A stretch of 64,000 nt of DNA. Origin: Synchiropus splendidus (taxonomy: Eukaryota; Chordata; Actinopteri; Syngnathiformes; Callionymidae). The stretch's first letter is position 1; every line of letters starts with the position of its first letter. Below the pieces are notes generated by a model that saw only the letters and a program-made list of their open reading frames with translations, was not told the origin of the DNA and did not search any database. Location of the stretch: assembly GCF_027744825.2 (NCBI RefSeq), contig NC_071336.1, positions 23,857,501 to 23,921,500 of the forward strand, in the 5' to 3' direction. This document shows positions 24,194-37,200 of this stretch, one piece after another. A program made the translations under genes and the position numbers.

Positions 24194-27187
24194 GTTCATA
24201 GCGGAAACAACGACAAGGGAATCGAGGCATTCCCTCGCGTGAGAAGTTCTCACTATCTCAGAGACATGAGCTCCACTGAAGCAGCTCCTCCTTTCATCTT
24301 CATAAGCCCTAAATGGACAATCGGAGCCATCAAGGAAACATGGCTGGAAAGAGTTGAAGCACAAATCAAAAGCACCTTTCGGGGTTCGGCCCGGATGAGC
24401 GGAGCTCTTCGGGTCAGGACGATTGGATCCAGACCGAGGGGAGGAGAGGACAGGGAGGTATTTATTCAAGGGAGGCAATGCAAACCTGTCCGAGTGCGGA
24501 CTTCCCCTGGACAGTGTTGGTTTCGGTGTGAGGAGGAGGTTACACTGGCAGCAGGACAGCAACATTCCCGACTCCACGGACGTGTGGGAGAAGAGTTTCA
24601 AAGATCTGACCGGCCCAAATTTAATCACCAAAACCATGATCGAGATCATTTAGGAGAATACTGTTCTCTCTCCGAGTCATTTTAAAGTTACACTGGAGCT
24701 CCACTTGGTGTTGCTGGTTCTTGTCTGTCTCCAGCTGGAGAAGGCAAACTGGACGGATCACAGAATAACTTTGGTTTTCTGAGTTTGATTCTTCGACTCT
24801 TAAAAGGAATCCTCTCTACGTGATTTGGTGAGAAGCTGAATTCTGAGCCGAGCTCTCGTCGTGTACCTGCTCGAGCTGTCGACTGCTCCATTTAGAGTCG
24901 CAGCATCGATCGGATCGATGGCTTTCTCCTGCCGAGCACCATCAATTATTTAGCTGATCAGCCCTGCTGCTCATTAGATGACTAACCTGGGAGGGCGAGG
25001 AGGGACGGGCCGCTTTGAAACCGGAGAGGCGGCATGATAGCAAAGGGCGGATCTGGACTCTCGATGGGGACAGCTTGGATGTGGGATTAGCGATTTGTAG
25101 ATCCCAGTCCTGACATCCACCAGGGAGCGTAAATCTTTGATGAAATCCTATCTGCGCTTTGATGAACGTGCACAGGGATCACCATCGTGGCGCTTGTGCC
25201 GACAGCTCGGTCACGGATGTCGGTGCGGCAGCACAAGCGGCCGCGGAGGGAGAAAGGAGATACTGCTCGACGGGTCACACGACACCACACCTTGGTTCTC
25301 CGGAACATCTGTGGTCAGAGAGGGTCAGAGCTTTACTGTCCAATAAATCACCTCCGGCATGCTCCGGCTGACGCCACCTTTCTGCGGTAGCTGAGTCAAC
25401 GCCGGCACTTCACTCCTGGAAAACATTCCTCACCGTTCTTGGAGGACAAAACAACAGCATAAAGCAGGAGGAAAGAAAGCGGGCGAGCAGACCGCCCCCC
25501 CCCCGCCAGTTCTTCCCTCATCCCCGCTGATGGTGTAGGAGCGGGGGGGCCTCTTTGATCTGCAGTGTCCCCCTGAGAGCCACGCTGAGGTGGGAGAGCA
25601 CTGTGACGGCTTTGCTACACGTTAGCTCTGATTAAAGGGAAATATGCAACAGCGTATAACGCGCTTCTTTTTATCTGCGGCGTGGTGCAACGCTGACGCC
25701 TGATTGGGGCCCGGATCTGCACTGAAGTCGCTCCGTTCCCTTCCTGCCTCCACTACAGGTTGAGTCATTAAAAAACTTGAGGGAGAAGTTTGACAAAGTG
25801 AAGGCAGTTCATGTCCTTCGACATGTGACACTGGCTGAACATTAGAACTTTGGTCGTGAATTCTGCACTCCAGTGTCAACAAGTGCTGCTTCTCAACTTC
25901 CAGAGAAATCAATCGACTCCGTAAGTGTTCCCCACCTTTTCTCCCCCCTCAACCGCCCAAAAAAGCTGTAAAAATTCAGTTTTGTATCAATTACGATGAC
26001 ATTTTTCAGATTTTTTTTCTTTTAAAGCTGTTAAATTGGGACCACAGAGGAGACTCATACAGTGATGGAAAAATGTATTCCAACACTGTGTGCTAATGGC
26101 TACAGTGACTACTACACATGAATTCGATGATGTGATGTGTACAACAATGTTGACAACTGACATATTGAAAATGTCGAATGAATGAATGAATTTTTTTTGT
26201 ACAATACTGACACATACTGATGTGTTCAAATGGAGTGAAAATCATTTTAAAGTCTCACAGTAGTGTGTTCCAAATTTCGAATGACTACACAGTGGTGCTA
26301 ATAAAGTTCGTCTATCTAAATCCAAAACCCAAGGTAGCAAGTCGGAGCAAAGCTACAATGAGAGACGATACTCGTCAAACCCGGTCAACAGTCTGAGCAG
26401 CACTTGTGCTATCAGTGCGCTAATAAAGTTGGAGTGTGAGCGACTGCCTCACCTCTTGTCTTGTAAGTTGTGATGCGTAAATGGCCGGGACATCAATTCA
26501 CACAAATTCTAGGTGCGTCACTAGGCTGCCCTCTAGTGTTGCCCCCCGTCTCTACCTAACTTCATCACAAACACAATGTTGGCTTTGCCTTGCGAGGACT
26601 GAAAATACTCGACACGAAATGTCCTCAGCATCACGTCAAGGTCTGAGTCTGGAATCTGGCTCCAATAACAAGCTCTAATCGCAACCTCCATCAGTGGAGA
26701 ACATCGACGGCTGCGCCGCTTCTTCACATTGGCCCTTTTCCAATCTTAATGGTCCAGTTTGATCAAGCTCCGCCCCCTAGATCTTTCCTTTGGACAGCGC
26801 AGGTTCACCTCTCAGTGACCCGTAGTTCCTCTCTCAAACAGAGGAGTACACACATGGACGACAGTATCTGAGTGCAATGAAGCGGCCCAGCAGCCGACTG
26901 TACCGAACCCGCTGGCTAACCCACTTTGTTCGACCCGGGACCTCAATACCAACACCTCCTGCTCTAGACGGGAGAGTGATGTGGGAGCTTTCTGGCAATC
27001 TTGTCTGATGAATTCACTCTTGCACAATGAGTCTCGTGGGCTGGACGAAGAAGCCTTGTGTGAACACGAAGAAAAACTCCACGTTTCTTGCTGTGCTTCT
27101 ATTTGAACTTCTCGTCACTCTTCCTCCCCGCTGATGTCAGTGTGACATCATATCAGCTGGGTAAGGGGACTGCGAGTGGCAAAAATG
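24194..27187. other. non-coding stretch, nothing recognised
   Basis: No gene is recognised. It has a C10 run at 25495-25504, some CpG-rich DNA around 25180-25300, and an AT-rich patch near 25970-26250. Confidence 0.45.
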
Positions 27188-27193
27188 AAATAA
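27188..27193 (+). terminator. possible plus-strand polyadenylation signal
   Basis: AATAAA on the plus strand, only 26 bases from a minus-strand AATAAA. No plus-strand gene was identified upstream, so it may be chance in AT-rich sequence. Confidence 0.15.
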
Positions 27194-27218
27194 ACCAATG
27201 ATTGAGAACACACGTTTC

Positions 27219-27224
27219 TTTATT
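27219..27224 (-). terminator. candidate distal polyadenylation signal for znf438
   Basis: A canonical AATAAA on the minus strand about 2.4 kb downstream of the znf438 stop codon. A closer variant signal, ATTAAA, lies at 29269-29274 on the minus strand, about 350 bases after the stop, and could serve a short form. Which one is used cannot be told from sequence. Confidence 0.35.
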
Positions 27225-29619
27225 GTCAGTTCATCACTAACAGTCACATGGACAAACATTCAACCATATATATTTTTTCCTCCTGTGAACACAATTTAAA
27301 CATCTAGACAGCCCAAAAAAACACCACTCTGGGTAGTTTCAGAGGTTTGTAATTGAAGTGAGGCAAGAAGCATTTGACCTGAAATCCTGTAACAACCTGG
27401 TTTAGAATGAAGATGACAGTGAGCGTTGGTGAAGACCAGAGCTGCACAATACACCTGAGGTCCAGTTGTCCGTTCCAGCTTTAATGTACACTTGGTGTAC
27501 TTGCATCAGGACCCATAGAATCCTTGACTTAGATACAAATTTTAGCATCTTCTGAGGCAAATAATTTGACGTACTTTCTTTAGGTTCAAATTTTAACTTG
27601 GAAGAACTGGTATTCAAATGTCAATAACAGATGGTCGCAAACATGACGCCACCTAGTTGACCGAGGACCTTGCTCCACCTTGCTCCTGTTGTGCAGCTCT
27701 CTTATCGAACCCTGGAAAGAAATGGCAGAGGTATTTATCGTTGTGCGTGAATCCAAACAATCCCTCTGGGATGAAGTAGACAGGATCACTGAGGAGTGAG
27801 GACTATGTACTGGCAAGAGTAAGGATCAGGGTGCAAGGAGCAACAGCGACGGGCTGAAGAAGATCGGTCTCCCTCGACAGCAGTATTTAGAGGATATTGT
27901 AAATCAAGATATCAAGATTTAGCTCTTTTCATTGACATTTTTGGCACAACAAAATCCAAAACTAGGCAAGTGCTTCTAATGAGTGACATCAGGGGGTCAT
28001 ACATCACACCGAACTGCCAGCCTTTGGCCGACTCCGAAACAAAACCGCTCTAATATAGGCAAGACTTGACGGACTTGACTCGGATGCGACTCCTCAGACA
28101 TTGTGCAGCTCTGGATCATCCCTTCCACCCCACAAACAGTCCCGCCCATCAGACACATCATGGCTTTTACTGCCCACATCGGCAACAATATATGCATCTC
28201 TACTATATCTCATCCTGCACAGTGACCAACTCTACGTAAATAGACTTCTATTTCTTCATATATTTATATATTCTATCCATAGATAAGGACTTTATCTTGA
28301 CTTTTGGTAGCTTTCCAAACAATGACATTAAATTACATTCGATGAACCCTGTCACGTTTTACTTCTCCATGAAGGTGAACACATCTTTGCTCTGGTAGCT
28401 TGAAGACAGACAACAAGGCGTTTAGAACCCCCCTGCGCACGAAAAGCATTGCCAAACATACATGTGTCAGTGCTGGCTCTAACTGGACCGGAACACGACA
28501 ATAAATACACTTCAGTATTAATCTAGTACAAAATAGCATATAATCTGGACTTGACAATAGACTTCCTCCCTCCGTGCTATAAACGGAGAGAGTCGGGTTA
28601 CACACGACTCCACAGGCGCACACGAGAGCAGGCGACATTTTCACTCCACAAGCTCGTAAGAGGTGAAACGGTTGAGAAGCAGACCTCACTTGTACAATCA
28701 CTTGTGTGGATTGGTTTATCATAGAACTCACGACGAGGTGTTTTTCTGAAGACCTCCCCCACCATACCGTCAAGATTAGCCACGGATGCATCTCAACTCT
28801 GGGAGAAAGGCAACACGACCCTCTGGTCCGAGGTGAAGTCCGACTGCACAGTGAGAGACTTCTGGTTTCTTCTTTCCAAGTTGAAATCTCAGCGAGTAGA
28901 TTCTGAATACCTACCTGACAGGACCAACCTTTCTCTAGCATGGATAACCACATGCTGACTCAGACTAACTTGTGCTCCAAATGTGAAGGAGAACTGAAGC
29001 AGGACATACACAGCGCCATTTCAGGATCCTTATATTTTGACATCTATCCTCAACATGGAGCTGGGTCATCCAGGAGAGCCTCAAATTAGAACCATTGGAG
29101 TCACCTTCGTGGCCACCTGCGTACTGAGGTGTCCTGGCATTCATTATATACAGCATTTACTCAAAATAGAGCTGACTTGAAGACGACAGTGTACGTCCCG
29201 CTCCAGCCTTCGAGGTGCATCTCAATTAAGTCATCCTGACCTCTTCCTAAAAATACAACTTTGACTACTTTAATAAAAGACACGACGCCTCACTTTGACA
29301 CGCGACATCAAGTTTCGCCACCCACCAAAAAGCTGTAGGTGTATGATTTTTTTTTTCTTACCTGCAGTTACACTTCACCAGGAGTGACCCAAAAAAGTGT
29401 GACCCAAGCTGTGCTGAAGGGTTTGAAGTCCCGCTGTTTCCTGGTGAAACTAAATAACCTGATAATATTTTGTGTACTAAAATGTAATCCTGGATTTAAC
29501 GTGTTTGTGCACTAGTTTAAAAAAAAATAAAGTTGTTGTGGCCAGTGAACTGCGTTTGATAACTCCTCTTCTGTCCCGGGACTCAGTGTGCCTCTCAACC
29601 GTAATGTAGACCGGATCTC
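27219..29619 (-). other. znf438: probable znf438 3' untranslated region
   Basis: This minus-strand stretch lies between the znf438 stop and the first canonical minus-strand AATAAA. It has no conserved coding sequence. A 206-codon minus-strand frame at 28333-28953 lacks recognisable domains and is most simply a chance frame in this region. The UTR would end near 29250 if the ATTAAA at 29269-29274 is used. Confidence 0.4.
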
Positions 29620-31996
29620 TCAGTCTTCGTCCTCGTGGCCGGAGAATGAGCTCAGGGCGGCCCAGAGTAAACTGGGCTGCTCACAGTGGTGTCGACTTTT
29701 CCAGTGCTCCAAAATGCCCTCCTTAGTGTCCAGCACCGTGGTGCAGAGCACGCAGTTAAACGCAGAACCTACCGATAGTAGACCCCCGGCGCCACCTTGT
29801 AAGACAGTCCCGCTGTCGTTCCTGCCCCTGTGGTGGAACATGATGTGACGCCTCAGCTTGGAGAAGGAGAAGAACTCCTCGTCACAGCTTCCACACTTGA
29901 CCAGGTTGCGCTTCTCATTAAGCTGTCGCCAGTAATGGGCGGCGTGCTTGACCAACTCGTCTTCAGCTTTGCGCCCACACCGAGAGAGCGGGCTGTCATC
30001 AGGTTTGAGCTTGACCTCCTCCCCGTGCACATAGAGCAAATGCATCTTCATGTCAGCGAAGGTCGGTGTGACGACCTGGCAGCGGCCGCATTTGATCTGC
30101 AGTTCCACAGGATCCTCGCAATCCTGTTCGTCCGAGGTCTCAGAGGAGTTGGCACTGCAAAAAGGGAGATCAACGGAGGACAGGTTGGAGACAGTTCTCT
30201 GAGCTACATGGCACATTTCTGTAGAAGGGACTTGGTATTGAATGAAATGAACCACCTCACAACTTCGCTCACCCTTCAACACATGCGTGATCCTCATGCT
30301 GGCTGATGGACGGCTCCACGGTGAGAATCACCTTGTGCACCTCTCGTAGGTGACTGAAGTACACGCCCACATAACCAAAGGACTTTTCGCAGAACTCGCA
30401 GCTCAGAGCTCGGCGAGGTCGCACCTCGCAGTGGTGGAGTTTCATGTGCGTGCTCAGGCTGCCCGAGTGAGCATAGGCTTTCCTGCACACAGGGCAGATG
30501 TAGGGTCGGCTGTTGGTGTGACTGTTCATGTGGCTCTTGAGGTGGTGCTTGAATTGAAAGCAACGGTTGCAGGTGGGGCAGCGGTAAATTGGACGACTGC
30601 CCAAATATATTTTGGTTTGGGAGGCTGCTTTTAGGTGGATGGTTACTGGAGCCTGTGTGGGAGAACAGCTCATTTCCTTCACAGTTGTGGGGTGTGGCGG
30701 AGCTAGAACCAGCTCTTGCTCTTTGCCATCTGGGGTAACGGCAGGTAGGCTTACCAGCTGGGGAATGGCGTCGGTGACCAATGGGGGCTTAGGTCGGATG
30801 CTGCGGTACTTTGAGAGATCCACCTCGGCTGGTTTTGAACCTGGGGAAACTGGGGGTGGTTTCTCAGGAACCCGTCTACGAAAGAACGATAGGGATCTTT
30901 TCTTCCGGGCCTCAAAAGCCAGAATGTCATCAAGCGTCTTCCTCTTCCGTCCCCTTTTCTTTCCAGTTGGTTTTTGGGGCAGTCCTGACACGGCAATGAT
31001 GGCTGCCTTAGCCTGGGGCTGTATAGCAGGGTTTGCTACGGGGCTGTGACCCTGTGACACTTCTGCTGTTTGATACGGTTTGGCCAAAGAATCTAAACTC
31101 TTGTTCAGACCCATCTGATTTGGGAAAACATTTTTGTCTGCGGACAAATTAAGCTTGCCAGCTGGGATAAGGGTGGTCTTCATTCTCGATAAGGGCAGGA
31201 TCGGAAGTTTTCCTTTTGGAGGAGAAGGGATAATCTGGACTGTTTTGCTGAAGATAGCCGGGGACAGGACAGTGATACTGCTGGGAGGCTGGGAAGCATC
31301 AGGCTGTATTTGGCCTGCTTTAACTGCATTATCCTCCGGGGATTTGCGCGGGGAAGTTTTAGCAGCAGTGGTGGGATACCGAAGCCCTTGGATAACTCCA
31401 GCTTTGGATGTTTTTTCAGATGCATCTGTCAGCGTCTCCAACTTGGAGGAAGGGTACAAGACAGTGTTGTCTGGAATAAGAGCAGTCACAGAGATGTCAG
31501 ACGAAGCAGGGTCGATAAGAAGCACCTGCTCTGGAGGTTCCTCCTTGGGTACTAGAGTTCCCTTTGTGGGTTTCGGCTCCTTCTTTTTCTTCGAAGACGC
31601 CACACTTAATGATTCTGTTTGTGTTTGCCTTGATGGACTCTTCCCTTTGGCAGCTGCTGGAGGTGATCTGATCTTCTCAGTGGCAACCTTGCTCCTCAGT
31701 GGCTGGTATCGTGGGATGGGCAGCTTGAGGTTCTTTTGAATTGAGGGCGATTGTTGTGGTTTCTGTGGTGTCTGAGAAGAGACAGGAGGCAGTGCCACCA
31801 GCGAGAAAGTCCCATCCTGGCCCGCTATCTGCATCAGTGCATAGTTTTGAGTGGGTACAATAATGGACTTGGGGCTGGTGGCAGTGGTAGCCTCTGGGAG
31901 GGCAGAAGGAGGCTGGCAGGACAGGACCGCGGGTGACAGGGAGGGCACCGCAGCTGGAGCCTTGGGGGCAATGCTACGGAACTGGAGGCTCTTCAT
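29620..31996 (-). CDS. znf438: zinc finger protein 438 (C2H2), two coding exons
   Basis: This is a nuclear C2H2 zinc finger protein, described in mammals as a putative transcriptional repressor. Exons 31996-30273 and 30154-29620 join at a GG|T glycine codon and give 752 residues; I recall about 828 for the human protein. Family motifs are ALMQIAGQDGTFSLVAL (about 53-69), LKLPIPRYQP (90-99), KGKLPILPLSRMKT (261-274), the basic, nuclear-signal-like KKRGRKRK (346-353) and KYRSIRPKP (396-404). The fingers are: C473/C476/H489/H493; C501/C504/H517/H521; C533/C536/H549/H554; C597/C600/H613/H618; C662/C665/H678/H682; C709/C712/H725/H730. Fingers 1-3 are clustered and 4-6 dispersed. The C-terminus LLWAALSSF matches the family. 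The ATG at 31996 is chosen because the same frame has a TGA at 32018-32020 upstream. Human ZNF438 begins further upstream, so N-terminal exons may exist. Identity is from recalled family sequence. Confidence 0.93.
30155..30272 (-). other. znf438: znf438 internal intron (118 nt)
   Basis: The minus-strand donor is GAAGG|GTGAGC and the acceptor CCCTTTTTGCAG|TGCC. The split codon is GG|T, so the frame is kept. Without removal of this intron the reading frame meets TGA two bases into it (30271-30269). The very small size is usual for compact teleost genes. Confidence 0.9.
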
Positions 31997-32024
31997 TGGA
32001 ATGTCTTGACTCGGTGGTCACCAA
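31997..32024 (-). other. znf438: 5' part of the znf438 main exon, with splice acceptor
   Basis: A minus-strand acceptor TTTCTGTTTTTTAG lies directly upstream of 32024. The 28 bases before the ATG contain a TGA in the ATG frame, so this piece is 5' UTR if that acceptor is used. A secondary AG at 32006-32005 (GTCAAG|ACATTCC) would remove the stop and extend the frame upstream by a few residues. Confidence 0.6.
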
Positions 32025-34245
32025 CTAAAAAACAGAAATTGAGATCCGTTAGTCATTTTGAATACCAACATTAAACCAGCACTGACTGTCCAATGATGTC
32101 ACTGATCTCAAAAATCCAGCATAAGAAGGAAAGATTATACTTGAAATATTAGAGCTCTTTCCAAAGTTAAGTCCAACATGTACTACAGTCCAAAATAAAA
32201 AAAAAGCGGTGGCTATGAATTGATGTGTCCCCTCCAAAAACAAATAGTGAATATGTTTCTAAGAAGACGTCCCATAAAAATAGGTCACCAGTGAAAGCTA
32301 AGTCAGTGAGGCTGGGTGGTATTTTACATCAAACTACATTTCCATCTTAAAACCAGACTGGAGCTGAGGAGGCGAGCCAGCTTCAGAAGTTCATGAGAAT
32401 TAACTTTCACCGATTGGCATGAACTGCATATTAAACAATTGAGAAAACTGATTTATCATCCAGCCTTGAATAAAACCTGAACCCTCACCTGCCTCAGGTA
32501 AACAGCACCATAAAAGGTCAGGCCTCTCAAGTCACATGTTATTGCCATTGTCCCCTTGGTCACACCATGCAGAGTCCCCCAGGCTCAGGACAGAGTGTCC
32601 CCTTTGATTTGGGCTCAGCATGCAGCCCTGGCACATGCTGGGGCTCTGCGGAGAGCTCCTTGTACCCCCACCTCTCTTCCTGAAAGGATCAGCCAGCAGT
32701 GCGTGAAAGCTGCCCAATGGCTGGATCTTAACCAGACGATGAGGGGCTTCCTGCTCATCTCCCACTCTCCTGACTGGCACTGTCACACGGCAAAAGGCAT
32801 GCGGTCGCCTCTGGACAGAAAACCTGGAATTACTTTATCACCCCTTGTTCAGAAATGACATTTCATGGTTATCTGAAGAGAGAGGACTTTTCCACACAGA
32901 GCTTGCGCCTTCCAAAAAATGGCACACGTCGATGAGAAAACTATAACCTGAGAGTGAGGTTTTCAAAAAAAAAAAAAAAGACTATTATCTCAATGTACCG
33001 TAGCCTTTCCATCCATCAATCAAAAGCCACAGGTATGGCTGTTCAAACAAAGTCTCTTTTCACCCCTCTTGTATCAATACTGTATCTTTATATCAAAAGG
33101 TGGTCAAAATTACAGTGTAGCGCTTCAAAGGCTCTAATTGTAAGCAGATTCCGGCGCTTGAATTCCAAGTTACGACCTGGCTTTCAATGACAACATTAAA
33201 CAGGCGAATTTCCAGCTCCACTCTGTTACTAATCAGCATGAAATGCAACAGTTTGTAGGTGTCACAAAAGGCAAATATTCAACATTGTAATTTGTCAAGA
33301 CAAGGGGAAACCTTGGGAAAGAGACTTTATTTATTCAACAAGAAGAAAAGAGAAACTGCAAAGGGCATATTGTTTAACAGCTGGAAGCGTTTCAGTGCGA
33401 GGAGATTATTTATACAGTACCCCTGCCGAATTACGACTCCATAAAACTGGAGATATTCCTTCTCTGCGTGGATGGTTGGTTTCAGTTTGACTGTGACTTT
33501 GGCTGAAAACAGAGTGGAGTAAAACCGCGAGAGGTGCGCTTCTGCATGCAGCTTATGTGGCTGGAGAAGTAAATGTGGCAGCGACAACACTTGGCAATTC
33601 CATCAGCTCGTGTTTACAGTGCTGGGGGAAGGGGGAGAAAAGGTGAGTATCAACAGTCAGGGAAGTTAGAAGGCCTGAAATCCTTCAGTCAAAGATGATT
33701 CAGAGCACGTCACATGACCCTCTATCAGATGGGACCTCTTACAGGCCCACCAGAGAAGGAGACAGGAAAGAAGGCTGTACGATACGCACAATGATCAGGA
33801 TGTCAACTGGTGCCAACAACTCCACAAACTTCTAACATACACGATTACCAGAAGAACTTCAGTTAAAGCTTAAAGGTAATAGAGCAACAAGATTTTCAAA
33901 AGGATTATACAAGTGGCCAAAAGGAGTTGACGGCACAGGGTCCCTGAACAAAGATCTGGTGAGCCGAGCTACCCTCAACACAAGGCTCAAAGCTGAACTG
34001 CAGCACCTAGTAGAGAGGGCTAATCTTGTCAGGAGGTCTTCTGGAAAACGGTTCCAGGCAAAGCCAACCCACTCCCTGGTTTCTATTCTGACAAGGCAGA
34101 CTTGGATAAACAGACAGGGGGTGGGGGTGTTCGTGTCCAAACTATATGAGGTCTTAATGTCTCCCTTATTCATCAAGCATTTCCCATCAGGGGTTGCCGA
34201 GATAAGCCTCTTCCACCTTGACCATCTTCCCGAGTCACACGTGTC

Positions 34246-34290
34246 TTCATGCCCATATTTACCACATCCATAAACCTCAATTATTGGTGA
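34246..34290. mobile_element. retroelement-like fragment (unclassified)
   Basis: GCCCATATTTACCACATCCA followed by TAAACCTCAATTATTGG resembles a sequence common in fish retroposons (TTTACnACATCCATnAACCTC) and is echoed at 43930-43955. It is short and diverged, and the class is not determined. Confidence 0.25.
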
Positions 34291-37200
34291 ATTTTCTGTG
34301 TTGTACATGCCATGCTTTCCAGTTTTTCAGGAAAAATCCAGTTGGGAGTTAAAAACTTTAACTTGACAGTTTGTTAGTGTCACAAGTAACTTTGACTTCA
34401 TAGTGTGAGGAATGAAGTTTTGAGTTTGAGAGTAAAATGAACCTTGGGGTCACAGACGGCATTTGAAACTGCTCTAATCTCAAAGAGGTCATGAAGTCGA
34501 GGGTTCGGGTGAAGTCTAAAAACCTGGTGTCTGCTGGAAAGAGAAAGGGAGGGAGATTATCAGGTAAAGCCAGAAGGTGAGAGGTGAGGACTGTGTTTAT
34601 GCTGGAGACAGGTCAGGGTTGAAGAGGAGGGCTGAGCGGAGGCGTGCCGAACCGACGTTCACTCTCTGATGCACCATTGTTCAAGCTTTGATACCCTTTG
34701 AACTGAAGGCAGACACAAACTTGTTTTAAAAATAAAGTAAAAATCTGAATCTGACCTCAAGTCTTATTCTGTTGAACTGACCATAAACTCTAAGATTTCT
34801 TCAGATACATCTTTGATTTTCCCACCAGCATTACAGCAGCCAAACTTAGTAGAAGTGCAACAATTTGAAGGATGCTAGAGAAGTGTCACAGCTCAATGTA
34901 GTTTAAACAGATACTTGGAGTGACTGGTTGTGCTTCGGTTCGTCTTGTGAGCTTTCATGAGCACATTATAAAACACAGTATAATTTTGTGAAAACAACTG
35001 AATTGCTGTGATGGAACTGAGTTAACCAATGAGGGAGGACTGCTGGAACATAAGTTAAGGCCCAAACTCCACGAAAACACAAGACTCCTTCAGTTGTGTA
35101 ATATCAGGTGAAAAATAAGCTCGGGAACATTTGAGACACCGGCCAAGATTCGTTATCTCCCTCGTAGGTGAGAGCAGTGCATCTGGGACTCAAAGATAGA
35201 GCCTGGAGATTGAGAGGCTCTGGAATTAGCTGTGCATGTGTGTGTGTGCGTGTGTGTTGGAAGGAGGGGTAAAAACCCAACAGAGGCCAAGCTCCCCCGG
35301 GTTTTGGTCCAGATGAAAGGCGAGGATCTGGGCTAGATAAGAGGGCAGAACATGGGGGGCCGGGGCCAGCCGGCTGTGAAAAGCCATGTCCGACGGCCAT
35401 TTTTCACCATCCTTCTCCTCCTCCACATCTCTCACAGACACACAACCGCAGCAGGAGGCGCCGGGGAACTAAAGGCGGAGGTAATAAAAACTTTTTTCAT
35501 AAAGGGCGATACAATAATGTGGCTGAAGAGACGTCGGTGGATCCTGGTTCCAAAGAGAAATGAGATAATATCTTGTCTTCAGCCCGTCGAGGTCCCACAG
35601 CTGCAGTGTTCTTATTTGGTGTTTGTCATCTTATTTATACATATATAAGATGTATAAACATATAACAATGTTATATATGCAATGCGAGTTCAGACTTGAG
35701 AAGTTGTTGACATGTTTACTTCTGCTTCTCCGTATCTGGATGGCAAGTACTTGTGGGTTTAGATGCTAGACAGGAAGTGGATCAGACTTCTGAAATGTGG
35801 AGTCACTCTGACAGTAGACTGGGTTTAGCCCGCTGAGAGACACAGCAACACCGACAAGACAAGGCCCTCATCCACATGAGGTGATGGAAAGGATTGCTGC
35901 TGACTCATCAGAATGAATGGTCAGCCGTCCACCATTATTAAGAATAAACTGATTCAGAAGATCAACTGCTCACCAGAGTCGATTCCTCGGAAGATATTAG
36001 GCTACATGATTTGAGCTATTAATTCCTTCACACTCATCACGCAGTGTCCCATGATGAACACACATTTATTTTTGCAGAGGGACATGGAGATAATGCACTT
36101 AGCTGGGTGGCATTATCATTCGTGATCAACATTTGTTCAAAGCTGTTTAAAAATAATCAGTAAAATTCAGAACCAATGCGGTAAGTGCTGCTGACATTGG
36201 ACGGTGTGGCGTGAAAGAACATCACAGCACAACGCGGTATGAGATTCACACAGTCGTATGTCATCCACTGTCACCTGAGTGAATCAATGCGGCGAAGAAA
36301 TCCATTCCAATTAGAACCTGCCGCTCCCCTCCGCATTTGGATGCAGATTAATCAATAGCGAAGGCCCATCACTCTCCCTCACAATTCCACACACACCTTT
36401 AAGATGCCTTGGATTAATGGTGGCTTTTTGCTTGAAACCTGTAGCAAAGGCTCAGACAACAAACCCTAGATGTGAGGGAGCCACAATAAAATAGCAGGCG
36501 CCGCGGTCTCAAGGCAGGATGCTGTAAAACCCTGACAACCACTGCCCTTTGACCTGATGTCCGGTAGGGCCACGGCCCTGGATGAGGTCATGCAGGAAGG
36601 AATACAGAGCCTGCGAGGCAAAACACACACACACAGGTTGATGTGGCATCAGCTCCAGAGCAGCGTTACTCAGGTTAGTGATGGAATTGTGTCCACGTTT
36701 AGACGTCAAGTGTTAAAATCCTGCCTCTCCTTAGGCAGCCAGGCTCTCCTGGCTCGGCAGACTTTGCTCAACACTAAACCTTTTCCTGACCTTTCCATCT
36801 GCGCTGACATTTGGACCCTCCTGAATAGGTCAAACATACTAAACACCGGTGGATTGAAAAGGATCAGGGCATGAATAAAATCGCAACATAAATAGGCGAT
36901 GTCAGAGTGTGAGCCCATGTACAACGCACAGACGACTGTTTTAAAAAATGAGGTGGGGTGGAAAAAAAAAGAAGAGCAAATATCAATCTCATTGTTTTGA
37001 GTCTTGGAGGGTAAATCACAAAGTCAGTCAGTGATGATGAATGGAGGAGGTCTAACCGGTTGTACTGGGTAAAGAGATTTGCAACATGGCAAGAAAAGCA
37101 AGAAACAATATCCAAAAGTGAAACTTTCCAACTGACGGTCTCAGTCTGGACGACAAGTCCTAAGTGTACTTTATGTCTGAAAGGCTGATTTAACCAACCC

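Noticed and set aside
24113..24685. 190-codon plus-strand frame
   Set aside because: It starts inside a hAT-like fragment, has a 152-codon frame opposite it and shows no family resemblance or splice context.
28333..28953. 206-codon minus-strand frame downstream of znf438
   Set aside because: No recognisable domain, low-complexity mixed composition, and it lies within the probable 3' untranslated region. It could be kept as a downstream ORF only if ribosome profiling supports it.
29830..31739. Long plus-strand frames opposite znf438 (158 codons at 29830-30306, 201 codons at 31134-31739)
   Set aside because: They are antisense shadows of the znf438 exons. The minus strand has the family motifs, zinc fingers and consistent splice sites, and the plus frames have none.
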